A stretch of 64,000 bases of DNA from an uncultured Alphaproteobacteria bacterium (GTDB taxonomy: Bacteria; Pseudomonadota; Alphaproteobacteria; HIMB59), in NCBI GenBank assembly GCA_902524245.1, contig CABZCN010000001.1, positions 496,001-560,000 on the forward strand, read 5' to 3'. Below, one piece after another: positions 53,914 through 62,336 of this stretch. Every line of letters begins with the position of its first letter. Position 1 is the stretch's first letter. The translations under genes were made by a program, and so were the position numbers. The notes below the pieces were generated by a model that saw only the letters and a program-made list of their open reading frames with translations, ran no database searches and was not told where the DNA came from.

Positions 53914-56016
53914 ATGATTACGCCTTCAATACGTCAAAATTTACAACTTCTTCAAGGAACACCTATGGAAGATGGGTCACCATCGTGGTTACTCTACGAT
54001 AACTTAAGAAATAAATATTTTACATTAGGTGTAAATGCCTTTCGTATGCTCAAACATTGGATTGCAGGTGTGGATACCAAGCAATTTATTGAACAAGCAC
54101 AACAAAAAGGTTTGGATATAGAAGAGGATCAGCTAAATGACTTTATCAATTTTCTAAAAACTAATAGTTTGATTTCTCATAACAGTTCAGAAGATGTACA
54201 GATTTTATTGCATCAACACAACGCACAAAAAAAACATTGGTTTATGAATTTAATACATAATTATTTGTTCTTTAAAATTCCCTTAATTAAACCTGACCCT
54301 TTTTTAGATAAAACATTACACATTGCAAAATTTTTTGGCCAAAGATTTTTAAGACTATTGATCTACATTATAGGTGTTACGGGCATTTATTTTGTCATCC
54401 AGCAATGGGATGAGTTTTTAACAACATTTTTATATTTTTTTAATTGGAATGGTTTGTTGTTTTATGCTTTTGCTTTGGTTGGTGTGAAAGCAATTCATGA
54501 ATTAGGACATGCGTACACTGCAAAAAATTTTGGCTGTAATGTCAATTCCATGGGAATTGCTTTTCTTGTCTTTTTTCCTTTTTTGTATACCGATAACACC
54601 AATGCGTGGAGGTTAAGAGATCACAAAAAAAGACTCTCTATAAACTTCGCAGGCATTTCCACAGAGCTACATCTTGCTTTATTGGCTACCTTTATATGGG
54701 GTATTACAGACCAAGGAATGTTGAAAAGTATAGCATTTTTTGTTGCGACAACTGGTTGGATCTCCTCCTTGCTTATCAATATAAGCCCTTTTATGCGATT
54801 TGATGGATACTATGTATTTGCAGATTATTTAAAAGTTGAAAACTTACAACCTCGAGCCTTTGCACTGGCAAAATGGAAACTTCGTCAATGGATCTTTGGG
54901 TTCAAACACAAACCCCCTGAGCAAATCAACAATCAAAAACAAAACTTAATCATTGTCTATGCTTGGGCCACGTGGATATACCGTTTCTTTTTATTTTTAG
55001 GGATAGCCTTATTAGTTTATTACTTTGCATTTAAACTTTTAGGCATCTTCCTATTTGTAGTAGAGATTGTGTGGTTTATTTTACTGCCTATTTTTAGAGA
55101 AATGCGTGAATGGTGGAGATTACGTTCTAATATTTATCTCTCCTTACAATTCGTAAGGTCGATTCTTGTGCTAGGCACTTTGGCATTTATTATATTTTAT
55201 CCTTGGAAATCTTCTCAAAAAACTCCTGCAATATATCAATCTGAAAAATTTATAGAAATCTTTCCACCAATTAATTCACAAGTTAAAGATATCTATATAA
55301 TAGAAAAACAAATCGTTAAGGAAGATCAAAAATTAATTAATTTAGACTCACCTGCTTTAAACTCTGAAATAAAAATAGCTGTTGCGGAACTAGAATTGAT
55401 AGAAATAAAAATAAATAATGCTTTAGATACAGAGACCAATAGGTCTGATTTACTACTTTTAAAAAGTGAAAGAAATAAATTTGAAACTCAAATAAATAAT
55501 CTAAATAAAATCAAATCTTCTCTGGAAATCCTGGCCCCTTTCGATGGCGAAGTAACTAATTTAGGTAATTTAAAAGAACAGCAATGGCTAAATGAAGATA
55601 CGGCTATACTTAAACTAGTAAATAAAAATAATTATCAAGTAATTGCCTTTGTATCTGAAAAAAATATTTCTTCTTTAGATACCAACAAAGAAATTTGGTT
55701 CACTCCTTCTTCTACATCACAAGACAGTATCGCTGCCTATATTAATTCAATAAGCAAATCACCGATTAATAATTTTGATATGTACCCTATGGTTACCTCA
55801 ATATTTGATGGTCCGATTGCTGCTAGTGAAAATCCTTCAGGGGGTATTCGATCTGAACAAGCATATTATAAAGTCACACTAGACTTAGAGGATAGTACCT
55901 CAGCCATGGACAATAAAATGCTTGGTTATGTAAACATGGGAATTGAGTCAAGAAGCTACTTCAAACGCTTTATTGACTTTTCATCAGCCACTTTGATCAG
56001 AGAGCTAAATTTCTAA
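53914..56016 (+). CDS. PqqD-like / M50 metalloprotease-like / HlyD fusion
   Basis: A 700-residue multi-domain membrane protein. Residues about 15-95 look like a PqqD-type winged helix ('SPSWLLYDNLRNKYFTLGVNAFRMLKHW'). Residues about 145-420 are a multi-pass M50/site-2-protease-like core with the zinc motif HELGH at 195-199 and a distal 'FMRFDGYYVFADYL' (Asp297) that suits the third ligand. A further membrane segment leads to a HlyD-like periplasmic tail ('IFPPINSQVKDIYIIEKQIVKEDQKLI', coiled coil, 'LEILAPFDGEVTNLG'). The active-site residues look intact. I infer it is the inner-membrane heart of the export system, able to recognise, cut or pass the giant protein. Confidence 0.85.
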   Translation: MITPSIRQNLQLLQGTPMEDGSPSWLLYDNLRNKYFTLGVNAFRMLKHWIAGVDTKQFIEQAQQKGLDIEEDQLNDFINFLKTNSLISHNSSEDVQILLHQHNAQKKHWFMNLIHNYLFFKIPLIKPDPFLDKTLHIAKFFGQRFLRLLIYIIGVTGIYFVIQQWDEFLTTFLYFFNWNGLLFYAFALVGVKAIHELGHAYTAKNFGCNVNSMGIAFLVFFPFLYTDNTNAWRLRDHKKRLSINFAGISTELHLALLATFIWGITDQGMLKSIAFFVATTGWISSLLINISPFMRFDGYYVFADYLKVENLQPRAFALAKWKLRQWIFGFKHKPPEQINNQKQNLIIVYAWATWIYRFFLFLGIALLVYYFAFKLLGIFLFVVEIVWFILLPIFREMREWWRLRSNIYLSLQFVRSILVLGTLAFIIFYPWKSSQKTPAIYQSEKFIEIFPPINSQVKDIYIIEKQIVKEDQKLINLDSPALNSEIKIAVAELELIEIKINNALDTETNRSDLLLLKSERNKFETQINNLNKIKSSLEILAPFDGEVTNLGNLKEQQWLNEDTAILKLVNKNNYQVIAFVSEKNISSLDTNKEIWFTPSSTSQDSIAAYINSISKSPINNFDMYPMVTSIFDGPIAASENPSGGIRSEQAYYKVTLDLEDSTSAMDNKMLGYVNMGIESRSYFKRFIDFSSATLIRELNF

Positions 56017-56076
56017 ATTAGTGGCTCATTTTGGGCCATAAATTACAAAAAAGCATTTAAAATCAGTGTATTATTA

Positions 56077-57003
56077 GTGCTTATGATTATTTTGCAACAG
56101 TCGATGAAAGATCAGTTTCAAAAGGAAACTGGAAAAAAAATAAGCTCCCCGAGTTCATTTTTCAAATCTAAATGGCTAGAAGAACAAGATCAAAAGAAAA
56201 CCTTTGATCACCTAAATAGCGCAGAGCTTAGTGACGTAATTAAAGAAAGACTATTTTTTAAAAGCTCTAAAGCTACTGATTATGATCGTTTCTTAGAAAT
56301 GCTTGATATTAAGAGATCAAGCGACTTCAAAATCTTTGCTAAGCTTACAGCAATTATCAAGCCATATCAGAAATTAGAATTTCAAAAAATCTCCCAAGAG
56401 TTAGAGGCATTAGATTGTTTGTACTCAATTCAAAATAAAAAAGTTATGAATCATCAAATGGTCAAATCACTTACTCAAAGTTTAAAACAGATAGAAAAAC
56501 ATTGTCAGAAAATCAAAAAAGAGATCAGCCAATCTTTAAAAAAGAGTCGATTAAAACATGGAATGAGTCCTAGTGAAATTATTTTAAAAGATGCAAGTGG
56601 TGCTGATATATCCTCCACAAGTATATTTGATGAATTTTCAATAATAGCAAAGGAATGCCAATATCTTTCTGAAGCAAATAGTTCATTTGAAAATACAGAG
56701 CCTTCTTTATTTCCAAGTTTAGAAATACAGGAAATACCTTTAGATTATTATATAGTTACACTAAAAAACTTATTTCAATGTATAGATTTGGGTCAATTTA
56801 AAATTCAGGATCAACAATCTGAGTTAAAAACTTTTTGTTGGGAAGGTATATTACAAACCCCTTCAATATGTTATACGCCTTATTCATCTTTTTTAAAGGC
56901 TTACAAAAGATGTAACGAAAAGAAAAATACTTTCTTTAGTTTGTCACAAGCAATCTCAAAAAATGACTTCTACGAAATAAGAGATAAGATTTTAAATTTC
57001 TAA
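56077..57003 (+). CDS. Hypothetical protein at the end of the export operon
   Basis: 308 residues with a GTG start, 60 nt after the M50 fusion gene and on the same strand. I do not recognise it. It has no membrane segment beyond a weakly hydrophobic first few residues. It is rich in Lys, Ser and Gln, with helical stretches ('QMVKSLTQSLKQIEKHCQKIKKEISQSLKKSRLKHG') and several cysteines. Its position suggests a cytoplasmic accessory, such as a chaperone for the giant cargo. The 3' end overlaps the convergent MFS gene by 4 nt. Confidence 0.65.
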   Translation: MLMIILQQSMKDQFQKETGKKISSPSSFFKSKWLEEQDQKKTFDHLNSAELSDVIKERLFFKSSKATDYDRFLEMLDIKRSSDFKIFAKLTAIIKPYQKLEFQKISQELEALDCLYSIQNKKVMNHQMVKSLTQSLKQIEKHCQKIKKEISQSLKKSRLKHGMSPSEIILKDASGADISSTSIFDEFSIIAKECQYLSEANSSFENTEPSLFPSLEIQEIPLDYYIVTLKNLFQCIDLGQFKIQDQQSELKTFCWEGILQTPSICYTPYSSFLKAYKRCNEKKNTFFSLSQAISKNDFYEIRDKILNF

Positions 57004-58220
57004 TTATCCTGGTAGCTAACCTTTAACATAAGTAACATACCCGATAGAAGTAGCACTATTGAAAATCCAAAGCCGATACGTTGAGAGAATAAAAAAGTAA
57101 TCGCTGCAGCACAAAGGGGTCCTAAAAAAGCTGTTGCCTTTCCTGAAAAAGTAAACATACCAAATCCTAATCCCTGCATTTCATCAGGTATGAGTTTTGC
57201 CATGACAACTCTACTAGAACTTTGTAGAGGTCCTGAAAAAAAGGTACCTAATACTGCAAGAATAATAAACACAGTCGGATTAGTGTTTACTGACATGGAG
57301 ATGATAATAGCGGAGAGCAATGCAAGAGAAGTTATAATAACTTTCTTATCGTTTTTGAAAAATATTCCAAAGAGGTAGCACCCAATTGCTCCACTAATAT
57401 TACACAATATTGCTACTATTATGATTTTGCTGATTGATATCCCCATTACAGAAGTTCCAAAAATTCCAATTGTTGTCGTCACAATGATTAAACCATCCAT
57501 GTAAAGCATTCTTGCGATCAAATACCTACCAGTATTTGTAAGACCATTATTCCATATCAAATCTTTGATTGTGTGAGTTGTTTTATTTGGAATAATGTGT
57601 GCCTTTTGATTGAACTTAGTAAAAAACATTAAAGGAATACAAAATACTAAAAACCATAAAGATAGTATTAAATGCGAGAAGCGAATTGGGGTCTGGTTAT
57701 CCTTATTCAATCCTAGGATATTTTCTTCGGGAAGTATAAACAGGTAGAGAATTATTATTAGGACAAGCACCCCCCCTATGTATCCTGTTCCAAAACCAAC
57801 TCCAGAGCTAAAAGTCAAATCTTTTGAATAACAACTTTTTAAAGTTGCATTGTACAAACTATTCGATGCTTCATAGCTGATACTTCCTAAAAATAATAAA
57901 AAAAGACAAAATAGAACATAATTTGAGTCTGGTAGCACAAACCAAAACGCAGCGATAGATAAAATACAAATAATTGAAAAAAATCTTAAATAAATTACAC
58001 GCCCATTATTAGTTGCATCAGATAATTTACCGATAAAGGGCATCATCAATGCAATTAGAATTCCCGACATACCAATAATTAATTGCCATAATGCAGCTCC
58101 TGTTTGTTGATTATCAATGACGTGATTAACAAAATAACTAGAAGTTAAAGTTGTAATTATAATCATGGGAAATACTGAATTCCCAAAATCGTAAAAAGAA
58201 AATGTTAATAGCTTTTTCAT
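57000..58220 (-). CDS. MFS transporter (UMF1/Atg22-like)
   Basis: A 406-residue inner-membrane protein with about twelve hydrophobic segments. 'FSFYDFGNSVFPMIIITTLTSSYF' at the N-terminus and 'GPLQSSSRVVMAKLIPDEMQGLGFGMFTFSGKATAFLGPL' near the C-terminus match the UMF1/Atg22-like branch of the MFS. 'MPFIGKLSDATNNGRVIYLRFF' is the MFS loop 2-3 signature. It overlaps the upstream regulator gene by 4 nt, so the two form one transcript. The substrate is unknown. Confidence 0.85.
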   Translation of the reverse strand: MKKLLTFSFYDFGNSVFPMIIITTLTSSYFVNHVIDNQQTGAALWQLIIGMSGILIALMMPFIGKLSDATNNGRVIYLRFFSIICILSIAAFWFVLPDSNYVLFCLFLLFLGSISYEASNSLYNATLKSCYSKDLTFSSGVGFGTGYIGGVLVLIIILYLFILPEENILGLNKDNQTPIRFSHLILSLWFLVFCIPLMFFTKFNQKAHIIPNKTTHTIKDLIWNNGLTNTGRYLIARMLYMDGLIIVTTTIGIFGTSVMGISISKIIIVAILCNISGAIGCYLFGIFFKNDKKVIITSLALLSAIIISMSVNTNPTVFIILAVLGTFFSGPLQSSSRVVMAKLIPDEMQGLGFGMFTFSGKATAFLGPLCAAAITFLFSQRIGFGFSIVLLLSGMLLMLKVSYQDN

Positions 58221-58720
58221 TTTAATTTTTTAATTTCATTTAATCCTGATACTTCTTCAACGAATTTTACTTGATTTAGATTTGAAACTAGTCGTGCAAG
58301 TTCTTTAGAAGTAACCTCTCCAAACCTACCCATTATTTTTGTATAATTTTCTCCCAATATAATCCCTTTACTCTCATCTTTTGCTAATAATTGATAGTCG
58401 ATTAATTTTTGAACACGTCTACGAATACTCTCTTTAGGTTGAGATAGGATATTTGCAATACTTAATATTGATAGTTTTGATCCTTTGAAATATTTTTTAA
58501 TTTCATCAGATGACATTTCAATTAACTCATCAAGTGATTTGGTGTCCGAGGTATTAATCTTATACAGCCAATGAGCAGCTACAGTATTAAGGGCCATTAA
58601 TTCGTCAATATTTATTCCTATATCACTTATTCTTTTGTAGTAGCTTGTAACGTGCATAAGCCATGCATAAGCCGCTTTGCTGTAATTTGATTTTTGATCA
58701 GAATCTTTTTTAGTGTTCAT
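58217..58720 (-). CDS. Winged-helix transcriptional regulator
   Basis: About 167 residues from the ATG at 58718-58720. The tracked TTG at 58735 lies inside the predicted -10 box, so I prefer the ATG. 'SKLSILSIANILSQPKESIRRRVQKLIDYQLLAKDESKGIIL' (about 90-131) is a helix-turn-helix with wing, in the style of MarR/ArsR or GntR regulators. The N-terminal helices probably dimerise or bind a ligand. Its own promoter holds operator copy 2, and the same site lies in the TolC-like promoter 20 kb away. I infer self-control plus control of the export locus, probably as a repressor. The expected transcript leader is only about 5 nt. Confidence 0.75.
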   Translation of the reverse strand: MNTKKDSDQKSNYSKAAYAWLMHVTSYYKRISDIGINIDELMALNTVAAHWLYKINTSDTKSLDELIEMSSDEIKKYFKGSKLSILSIANILSQPKESIRRRVQKLIDYQLLAKDESKGIILGENYTKIMGRFGEVTSKELARLVSNLNQVKFVEEVSGLNEIKKLK

Positions 58721-58731
58721 CTCGAATTTAT

Positions 58732-58761
58732 ACAATATTTAAACCCAAAATGGGTTACCAA
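58732..58761 (-). promoter_or_regulatory. Predicted promoter of the regulator gene with operator in the spacer
   Basis: On the minus strand: TTGGTA (58761-58756), an 18-bp spacer, then TATTGT (58737-58732). The palindrome ACCCAAAATGGGT (58743-58755) occupies the spacer, the same arrangement and spacer length as the TolC-like promoter. Confidence 0.62.
58743..58758. promoter_or_regulatory. Palindromic operator, copy 2 (ACCCAAAATGGGTTAC)
   Basis: AACCCA-AAA-TGGGTT is a perfect 6+3+6 palindrome (58742-58756). It matches copy 1 at 14 of 16 positions. It lies between the regulator gene (minus) and the 114-residue ABM-like gene (plus), so it could act on both. Confidence 0.7.
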
Positions 58762-58819
58762 AAAATAAAAATTTTTAGAATTATCTATTTTTTGTTGAAA
58801 ATATTAATAAAATTGGAAT

Positions 58820-59164
58820 ATGCCAAAATTTATAAGTGTTGTTAAGTTTGTAGTCAAAGAGGGAGAGGTTGAAAATTTTACAGCTTCGATGAAAAAGTTT
58901 GTTAACCCAGATGGTGTGATCTTTAGAAAAGTCATCAAAACAGGAGACCGTTCCTATTGCAGTGTGGTGGAGTGGATTGACGAGGATAGTTTAGCGAAAG
59001 CTCGTCAGCAGATGATCGCATACTTGGATACAGTGAGAGATTTACTTGAAGAGATTACCCCTGAGTTAGGTGTCACTGATCCCGCATCTGGTCCAGTAAT
59101 AATAGATGAGCAAGGACTCGTTACAAGTCCTGGTGGAACTATTTCAGGAAAAATTAAAACTTAA
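58820..59164 (+). CDS. Small ABM-like (dimeric alpha/beta barrel) protein
   Basis: 114 residues. The first ~80 residues ('KFISVVKFVVKEGEVENFTASMKKFVNPDGVIFRKVIKTGDRSYCSVVEWIDEDSLAKARQQMIAYLDTVRDLLEEI') have the ferredoxin-like layout of antibiotic-biosynthesis-monooxygenase-type proteins. A Gly-rich tail follows. No catalytic residue can be named. It is read divergently from the regulator gene, with the operator in between. Confidence 0.6.
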   Translation: MPKFISVVKFVVKEGEVENFTASMKKFVNPDGVIFRKVIKTGDRSYCSVVEWIDEDSLAKARQQMIAYLDTVRDLLEEITPELGVTDPASGPVIIDEQGLVTSPGGTISGKIKT

Positions 59165-59181
59165 TTAACTTTTACTTTTTT

Positions 59182-60090
59182 TTAAATTGATCTTGGGTCA
59201 TCAAGGCCAGCATGACGATATGCTGATGTTACGGTATTTCTTAGCAGACATGCTATAGTCATTGGCCCAACCCCTCCTGGTACAGGAGTGATTTTAGAGG
59301 CTTTCTCTGATGCACTATCAAAATCAACATCACCAACTATTTTACTTCCTTCACTTCCATCTTCTTTTGTAATAGATATTCGATTGATACCAACATCAAT
59401 TACAACAGCACCGTCTTTTAACCATTTTGAATCAATCATCTCAGCTCTTCCAATGGCTGCAACAATAATATCTGCTTGTGAACAAACTTTTTCAATTTCT
59501 TTAGTTTTGGAATGCACTACTGTAACGGTACATGACTCTTCGATTAAAAGTTGTGACATAGGTTTACCTACTATATTTGACCTACCAATTACAACAGCAA
59601 TTTTACCTTTTAAATCCTCTACATGATCCTTCAAAAGTAATAGAGAGCCTAAAGGCGTGCATGGAATAAAAGCTTTTTTCAACATATCGCCCCCAATGGA
59701 AAGCCTTCCTGCATTTATAGCATGAAAACCATCAACATCTTTTTCTACAACAATTGCATCTATCACTTTTCTCTCATCAATTTGCTTAGGTAAAGGTAAT
59801 TGCACTAAAATACCATGAACCGAGCTATCATTGTTGAGCTCATCAATTAATTTTAATAATGTTTCTTGATCTGTGCTTGCTTCTAATTTGAAATCTTTAG
59901 TTTTAATATTACATTCTGCAGCCATTTTTGTCTTTTGACCTACATAAACCTTACTAGCTGGATTTTCACCTACTAGTACCACTGCTAAACAGGGATCTAC
60001 TTGTTTTTGAGAGATTAATTTGTCTGAGTCCTCTTTTACCTCGGCTCTGATTTTTGCTGCAAAAGCTTTTCCATCAATTATATCTGCCAT
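59182..60090 (-). CDS. folD: Methylene-THF dehydrogenase/methenyl-THF cyclohydrolase
   Basis: About 302 residues from ATG 60088-60090, which has a clear AAGGAG box about 9 nt upstream. The ORF track's longer start (60132) has none and would overlap yggT. This bifunctional one-carbon enzyme shows 'CLAVVLVGENPASKVYVGQKTKMA' (catalytic Tyr and Lys), 'GILVQLPLPKQIDERKVIDAI', 'PCTPLGSLLLL', 'AVVIGRSNIVGKPMSQLL' and 'GVGPMTIACLLRNT'. It follows yggT on the same strand. Confidence 0.97.
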   Translation of the reverse strand: MADIIDGKAFAAKIRAEVKEDSDKLISQKQVDPCLAVVLVGENPASKVYVGQKTKMAAECNIKTKDFKLEASTDQETLLKLIDELNNDSSVHGILVQLPLPKQIDERKVIDAIVVEKDVDGFHAINAGRLSIGGDMLKKAFIPCTPLGSLLLLKDHVEDLKGKIAVVIGRSNIVGKPMSQLLIEESCTVTVVHSKTKEIEKVCSQADIIVAAIGRAEMIDSKWLKDGAVVIDVGINRISITKEDGSEGSKIVGDVDFDSASEKASKITPVPGGVGPMTIACLLRNTVTSAYRHAGLDDPRSI

Positions 60091-60109
60091 TTTTTTATTC
60101 TCCTTATCA

Positions 60110-60394
60110 TTATCCTCTTGGCCAATACTCAATCAGTAAATCTTTAAACAAGTATATTATTAGTATTAAAAGTACTGGTGAAATATCTAAGCCGCCTAAG
60201 TTTGGTAAATATCTTCTTATATAATTTAAGGGAGGGTCAGTTAGTTTTCTCAAACTTTCAAAAACTCGCCACAAAAAAATATTTTGACTATTTAATATGT
60301 TAAAGTGAAATAACCAAGACACGATTACATAAAAAAACACAATAAGTGTGTAAAAGTCTAATAGTCTTACCAAGAACAGTAGTAATGAATTCAC
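60110..60394 (-). CDS. yggT: YggT-family membrane protein
   Basis: 94 residues with two membrane segments ('LLDFYTLIVFFYVIVSWLF' and 'ISPVLLILIIYLFKDLLIEYW'). Between them is the family core 'LWRVFESLRKLTDPPLNYIRRYLPNLGGLDISPV'. YggT proteins are linked to cell-envelope or osmotic functions and in some bacteria to division. It is upstream of folD. Confidence 0.9.
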   Translation of the reverse strand: MNSLLLFLVRLLDFYTLIVFFYVIVSWLFHFNILNSQNIFLWRVFESLRKLTDPPLNYIRRYLPNLGGLDISPVLLILIIYLFKDLLIEYWPRG

Positions 60395-60416
60395 TGTGAT
60401 AAATTATAAAAAATTA

Positions 60417-61181
60417 TTATTCGCGTCTATTAAATAAGAAATTCCTACAACGCTCTGACTGGGGATTTGTGAAAACTGTGTCAGGATGTCCTTCTTCTTC
60501 CACAAGACCATCATGGAGAAAAATAACTTTATTTGAAACTTTTCTAGCAAACGCCATTTCATGAGTTACAACTAACATTGTTTTTCCCTGTTCAGCTAAA
60601 TTACGAATAACAGATAAGACTTCGTCTACTAATTCTGGATCAAGCGATGATGTCGGCTCATCAAATAATAATATTTCTGGAGAAATGGCAAGTGCTCTTG
60701 CTATTGCTGCTCTTTGTTGTTGACCTCCTGATAAATGAGAGGGGTATTCGTTTGCCTTGTTCTCGATTCCTACTTTTTTCAAAAGTATCATTGCTTGTTC
60801 TTGAGCAACTTCTTTATCTATTCCTAAAACATTCACAGGAGCTTCTGTTATGTTATCTAAGATATTCATGTGTGACCATAGATTGAAACTTTGAAAAACC
60901 ATACCCAATTTTTTTCTAATTAAAGTAATTTTTGATTGTAAATTTTTACTAGGTTTTTTTAAATTTTCATCACTACAGTTGATAATTTCACCACAAACAT
61001 TTACAGTTCCACTATCAGGTGTTTCAAGAAAATTTACACAGCGAAGCATAGTACTTTTTCCTGAACCAGAACTTCCAATAATACTTACAACATCTCCTTT
61101 ATTGGCAATAAGATTAATGCCTTTTAAAACTTTATTATCACCAAATTTTTTCTCTAACTGATTTAGCTCAAGTATTTTCAT
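60417..61181 (-). CDS. Polar amino-acid ABC transporter ATP-binding protein
   Basis: A 254-residue ATPase of the HisP/GlnQ type. Walker A is 'IIGSSGSGKSTMLRCVNFLE', the signature 'HLSGGQQQRAAIARAL', Walker B 'ILLFDEPTSSLDPELV', and the switch His is in 'MLVVTHEMAFARKV'. It has no membrane domain, and no permease gene lies next to it. The solute-binding protein at 62337 may be its partner, but the two are separated by bactofilin genes on the other strand. Confidence 0.95.
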   Translation of the reverse strand: MKILELNQLEKKFGDNKVLKGINLIANKGDVVSIIGSSGSGKSTMLRCVNFLETPDSGTVNVCGEIINCSDENLKKPSKNLQSKITLIRKKLGMVFQSFNLWSHMNILDNITEAPVNVLGIDKEVAQEQAMILLKKVGIENKANEYPSHLSGGQQQRAAIARALAISPEILLFDEPTSSLDPELVDEVLSVIRNLAEQGKTMLVVTHEMAFARKVSNKVIFLHDGLVEEEGHPDTVFTNPQSERCRNFLFNRRE

Positions 61182-61370
61182 AATTTAGTAATATTTCATT
61201 TTTTTGATTTCAAAGATATTGCTAAAAAAGATTAGATTTAAAAGTTAATTTATTAATTTATATCAAATTTATAAAAATCAGATTTATTGATTCTAAAAAC
61301 CTAATCAATTCAATGTTTTTACAAAATAATTTAGATTTTATGAATATTTAGATTGTGTTAGGATGGCTCA

Positions 61371-61844
61371 ATGGATGATAATAATACTGAGATGGATGAA
61401 AATAATTCTGAGTTAGCTAGTGATGAAATTCAATCTACTCCAATAGATAATGATGCCAAAGCTGTTAACATAGGTTCAGGTGTTAGAGTTGATGGACGAA
61501 TAGAGGGAGCAGAAACATCAGATATTTCTGGCACTCTTACTGGAACTCTTAAATCTTCAAATATTAACATTAATAGTAAAGGTGCTTTTAATGGAGACAT
61601 GTCAGGTCAAGAGATAACCATTTCTGGGAGTGTAGATGGTGAGATAAATTCAGAGGATTATTTGATCGTTAACAACTCTGCAAATATCAAAGGAGCAATT
61701 GAATATAATTCATTACAAGTAAATTATGGTGCAAAAATTCAAGGTACTTTAAGACATAGGGGAAGTGTCCAATCTTATTCACCAGTTTCTACTGATGAAG
61801 TTAAAGAAGATGAAATTAAAGAAAACCATGAGGATGATCAATAA
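61371..61844 (+). CDS. Bactofilin
   Basis: 157 residues. The central ~100 residues ('VNIGSGVRVDGRIEGAETSDISGTLTGTLKSSNININSKGAFNGDMSGQEITISGSVDGEINSEDYLIVNNSANIKGAIEYNSLQVNYGAKIQGTLRH' in short repeats) form the beta-helix core. Charged, flexible tails flank it. Bactofilins polymerise without nucleotide and help shape the envelope. No M23 peptidase gene is next to it. TAATG overlap with the second bactofilin shows coupling. Confidence 0.92.
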   Translation: MDDNNTEMDENNSELASDEIQSTPIDNDAKAVNIGSGVRVDGRIEGAETSDISGTLTGTLKSSNININSKGAFNGDMSGQEITISGSVDGEINSEDYLIVNNSANIKGAIEYNSLQVNYGAKIQGTLRHRGSVQSYSPVSTDEVKEDEIKENHEDDQ

Positions 61845-62224
61845 TGGCATTATTTGGATCTAGTGAAAAAAAACCTGAAGTAAAAACTGAATTTATGTTT
61901 GATACTGAGAGCACTATCAATCAGTCAACTTTAGCAAAAGATATAAAAATAAATGGCTCTCTCGAGTCCACAGACTATCTAGATTTCTCTGGGCATTTAA
62001 CAGGTACTTTAAAGTCATCAACCATTAATTTAAAACCAGGTTCTTATGTTAAGGGAACTATTACTGCTGATACTATTACAGTTGAGGGTGAAGTTGACGG
62101 AGACATTCAAGCTAAAGATATCTATATTAAGTCAACAGCAAAAATTAAGGGAAATATTCGCTATCAAAATATTGATATTCAAAACGGTAGTATAATCAAC
62201 GCAGATTTGTTCTACTCATCATAA
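61844..62224 (+). CDS. Bactofilin (second, tandem copy)
   Basis: 126 residues, paralogous to the previous gene: 'STLAKDIKINGSLESTDYLDFSGHLTGTLKSSTINLKPGSYVKGTITADTITVEGEVDGDIQAKDIYIKSTAKIKGNIRY'. Its tails are shorter, and the N-terminal ~28 residues ('FGSSEKKPEVKTEFMFD') differ and may set localisation. The ATG shares bases with the stop of the first copy. Confidence 0.92.
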   Translation: MALFGSSEKKPEVKTEFMFDTESTINQSTLAKDIKINGSLESTDYLDFSGHLTGTLKSSTINLKPGSYVKGTITADTITVEGEVDGDIQAKDIYIKSTAKIKGNIRYQNIDIQNGSIINADLFYSS

Positions 62225-62336
62225 TTAATCAAATATTCTAAGCATTTTTATAAAAAGTTTATCTATTTAGTCTATTTTAGTTTATATTTTATTAAGTATT
62301 TATTCGAAGAAATAGAGGAAGAACAAGGAGAAAATT

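Noticed and set aside
56022-56038. TGGCTC/GGGCCA hairpin after the M50 fusion gene as a terminator
   Set aside because: The stem is short with a wobble pair and is not followed by a T run. The next gene continues on the same strand.
60417-61181. ABC ATPase as the missing exporter of the giant-protein system
   Set aside because: It is a stand-alone HisP/GlnQ-type ATPase for amino-acid uptake, with no membrane or peptidase domain, and it lies outside the operon.
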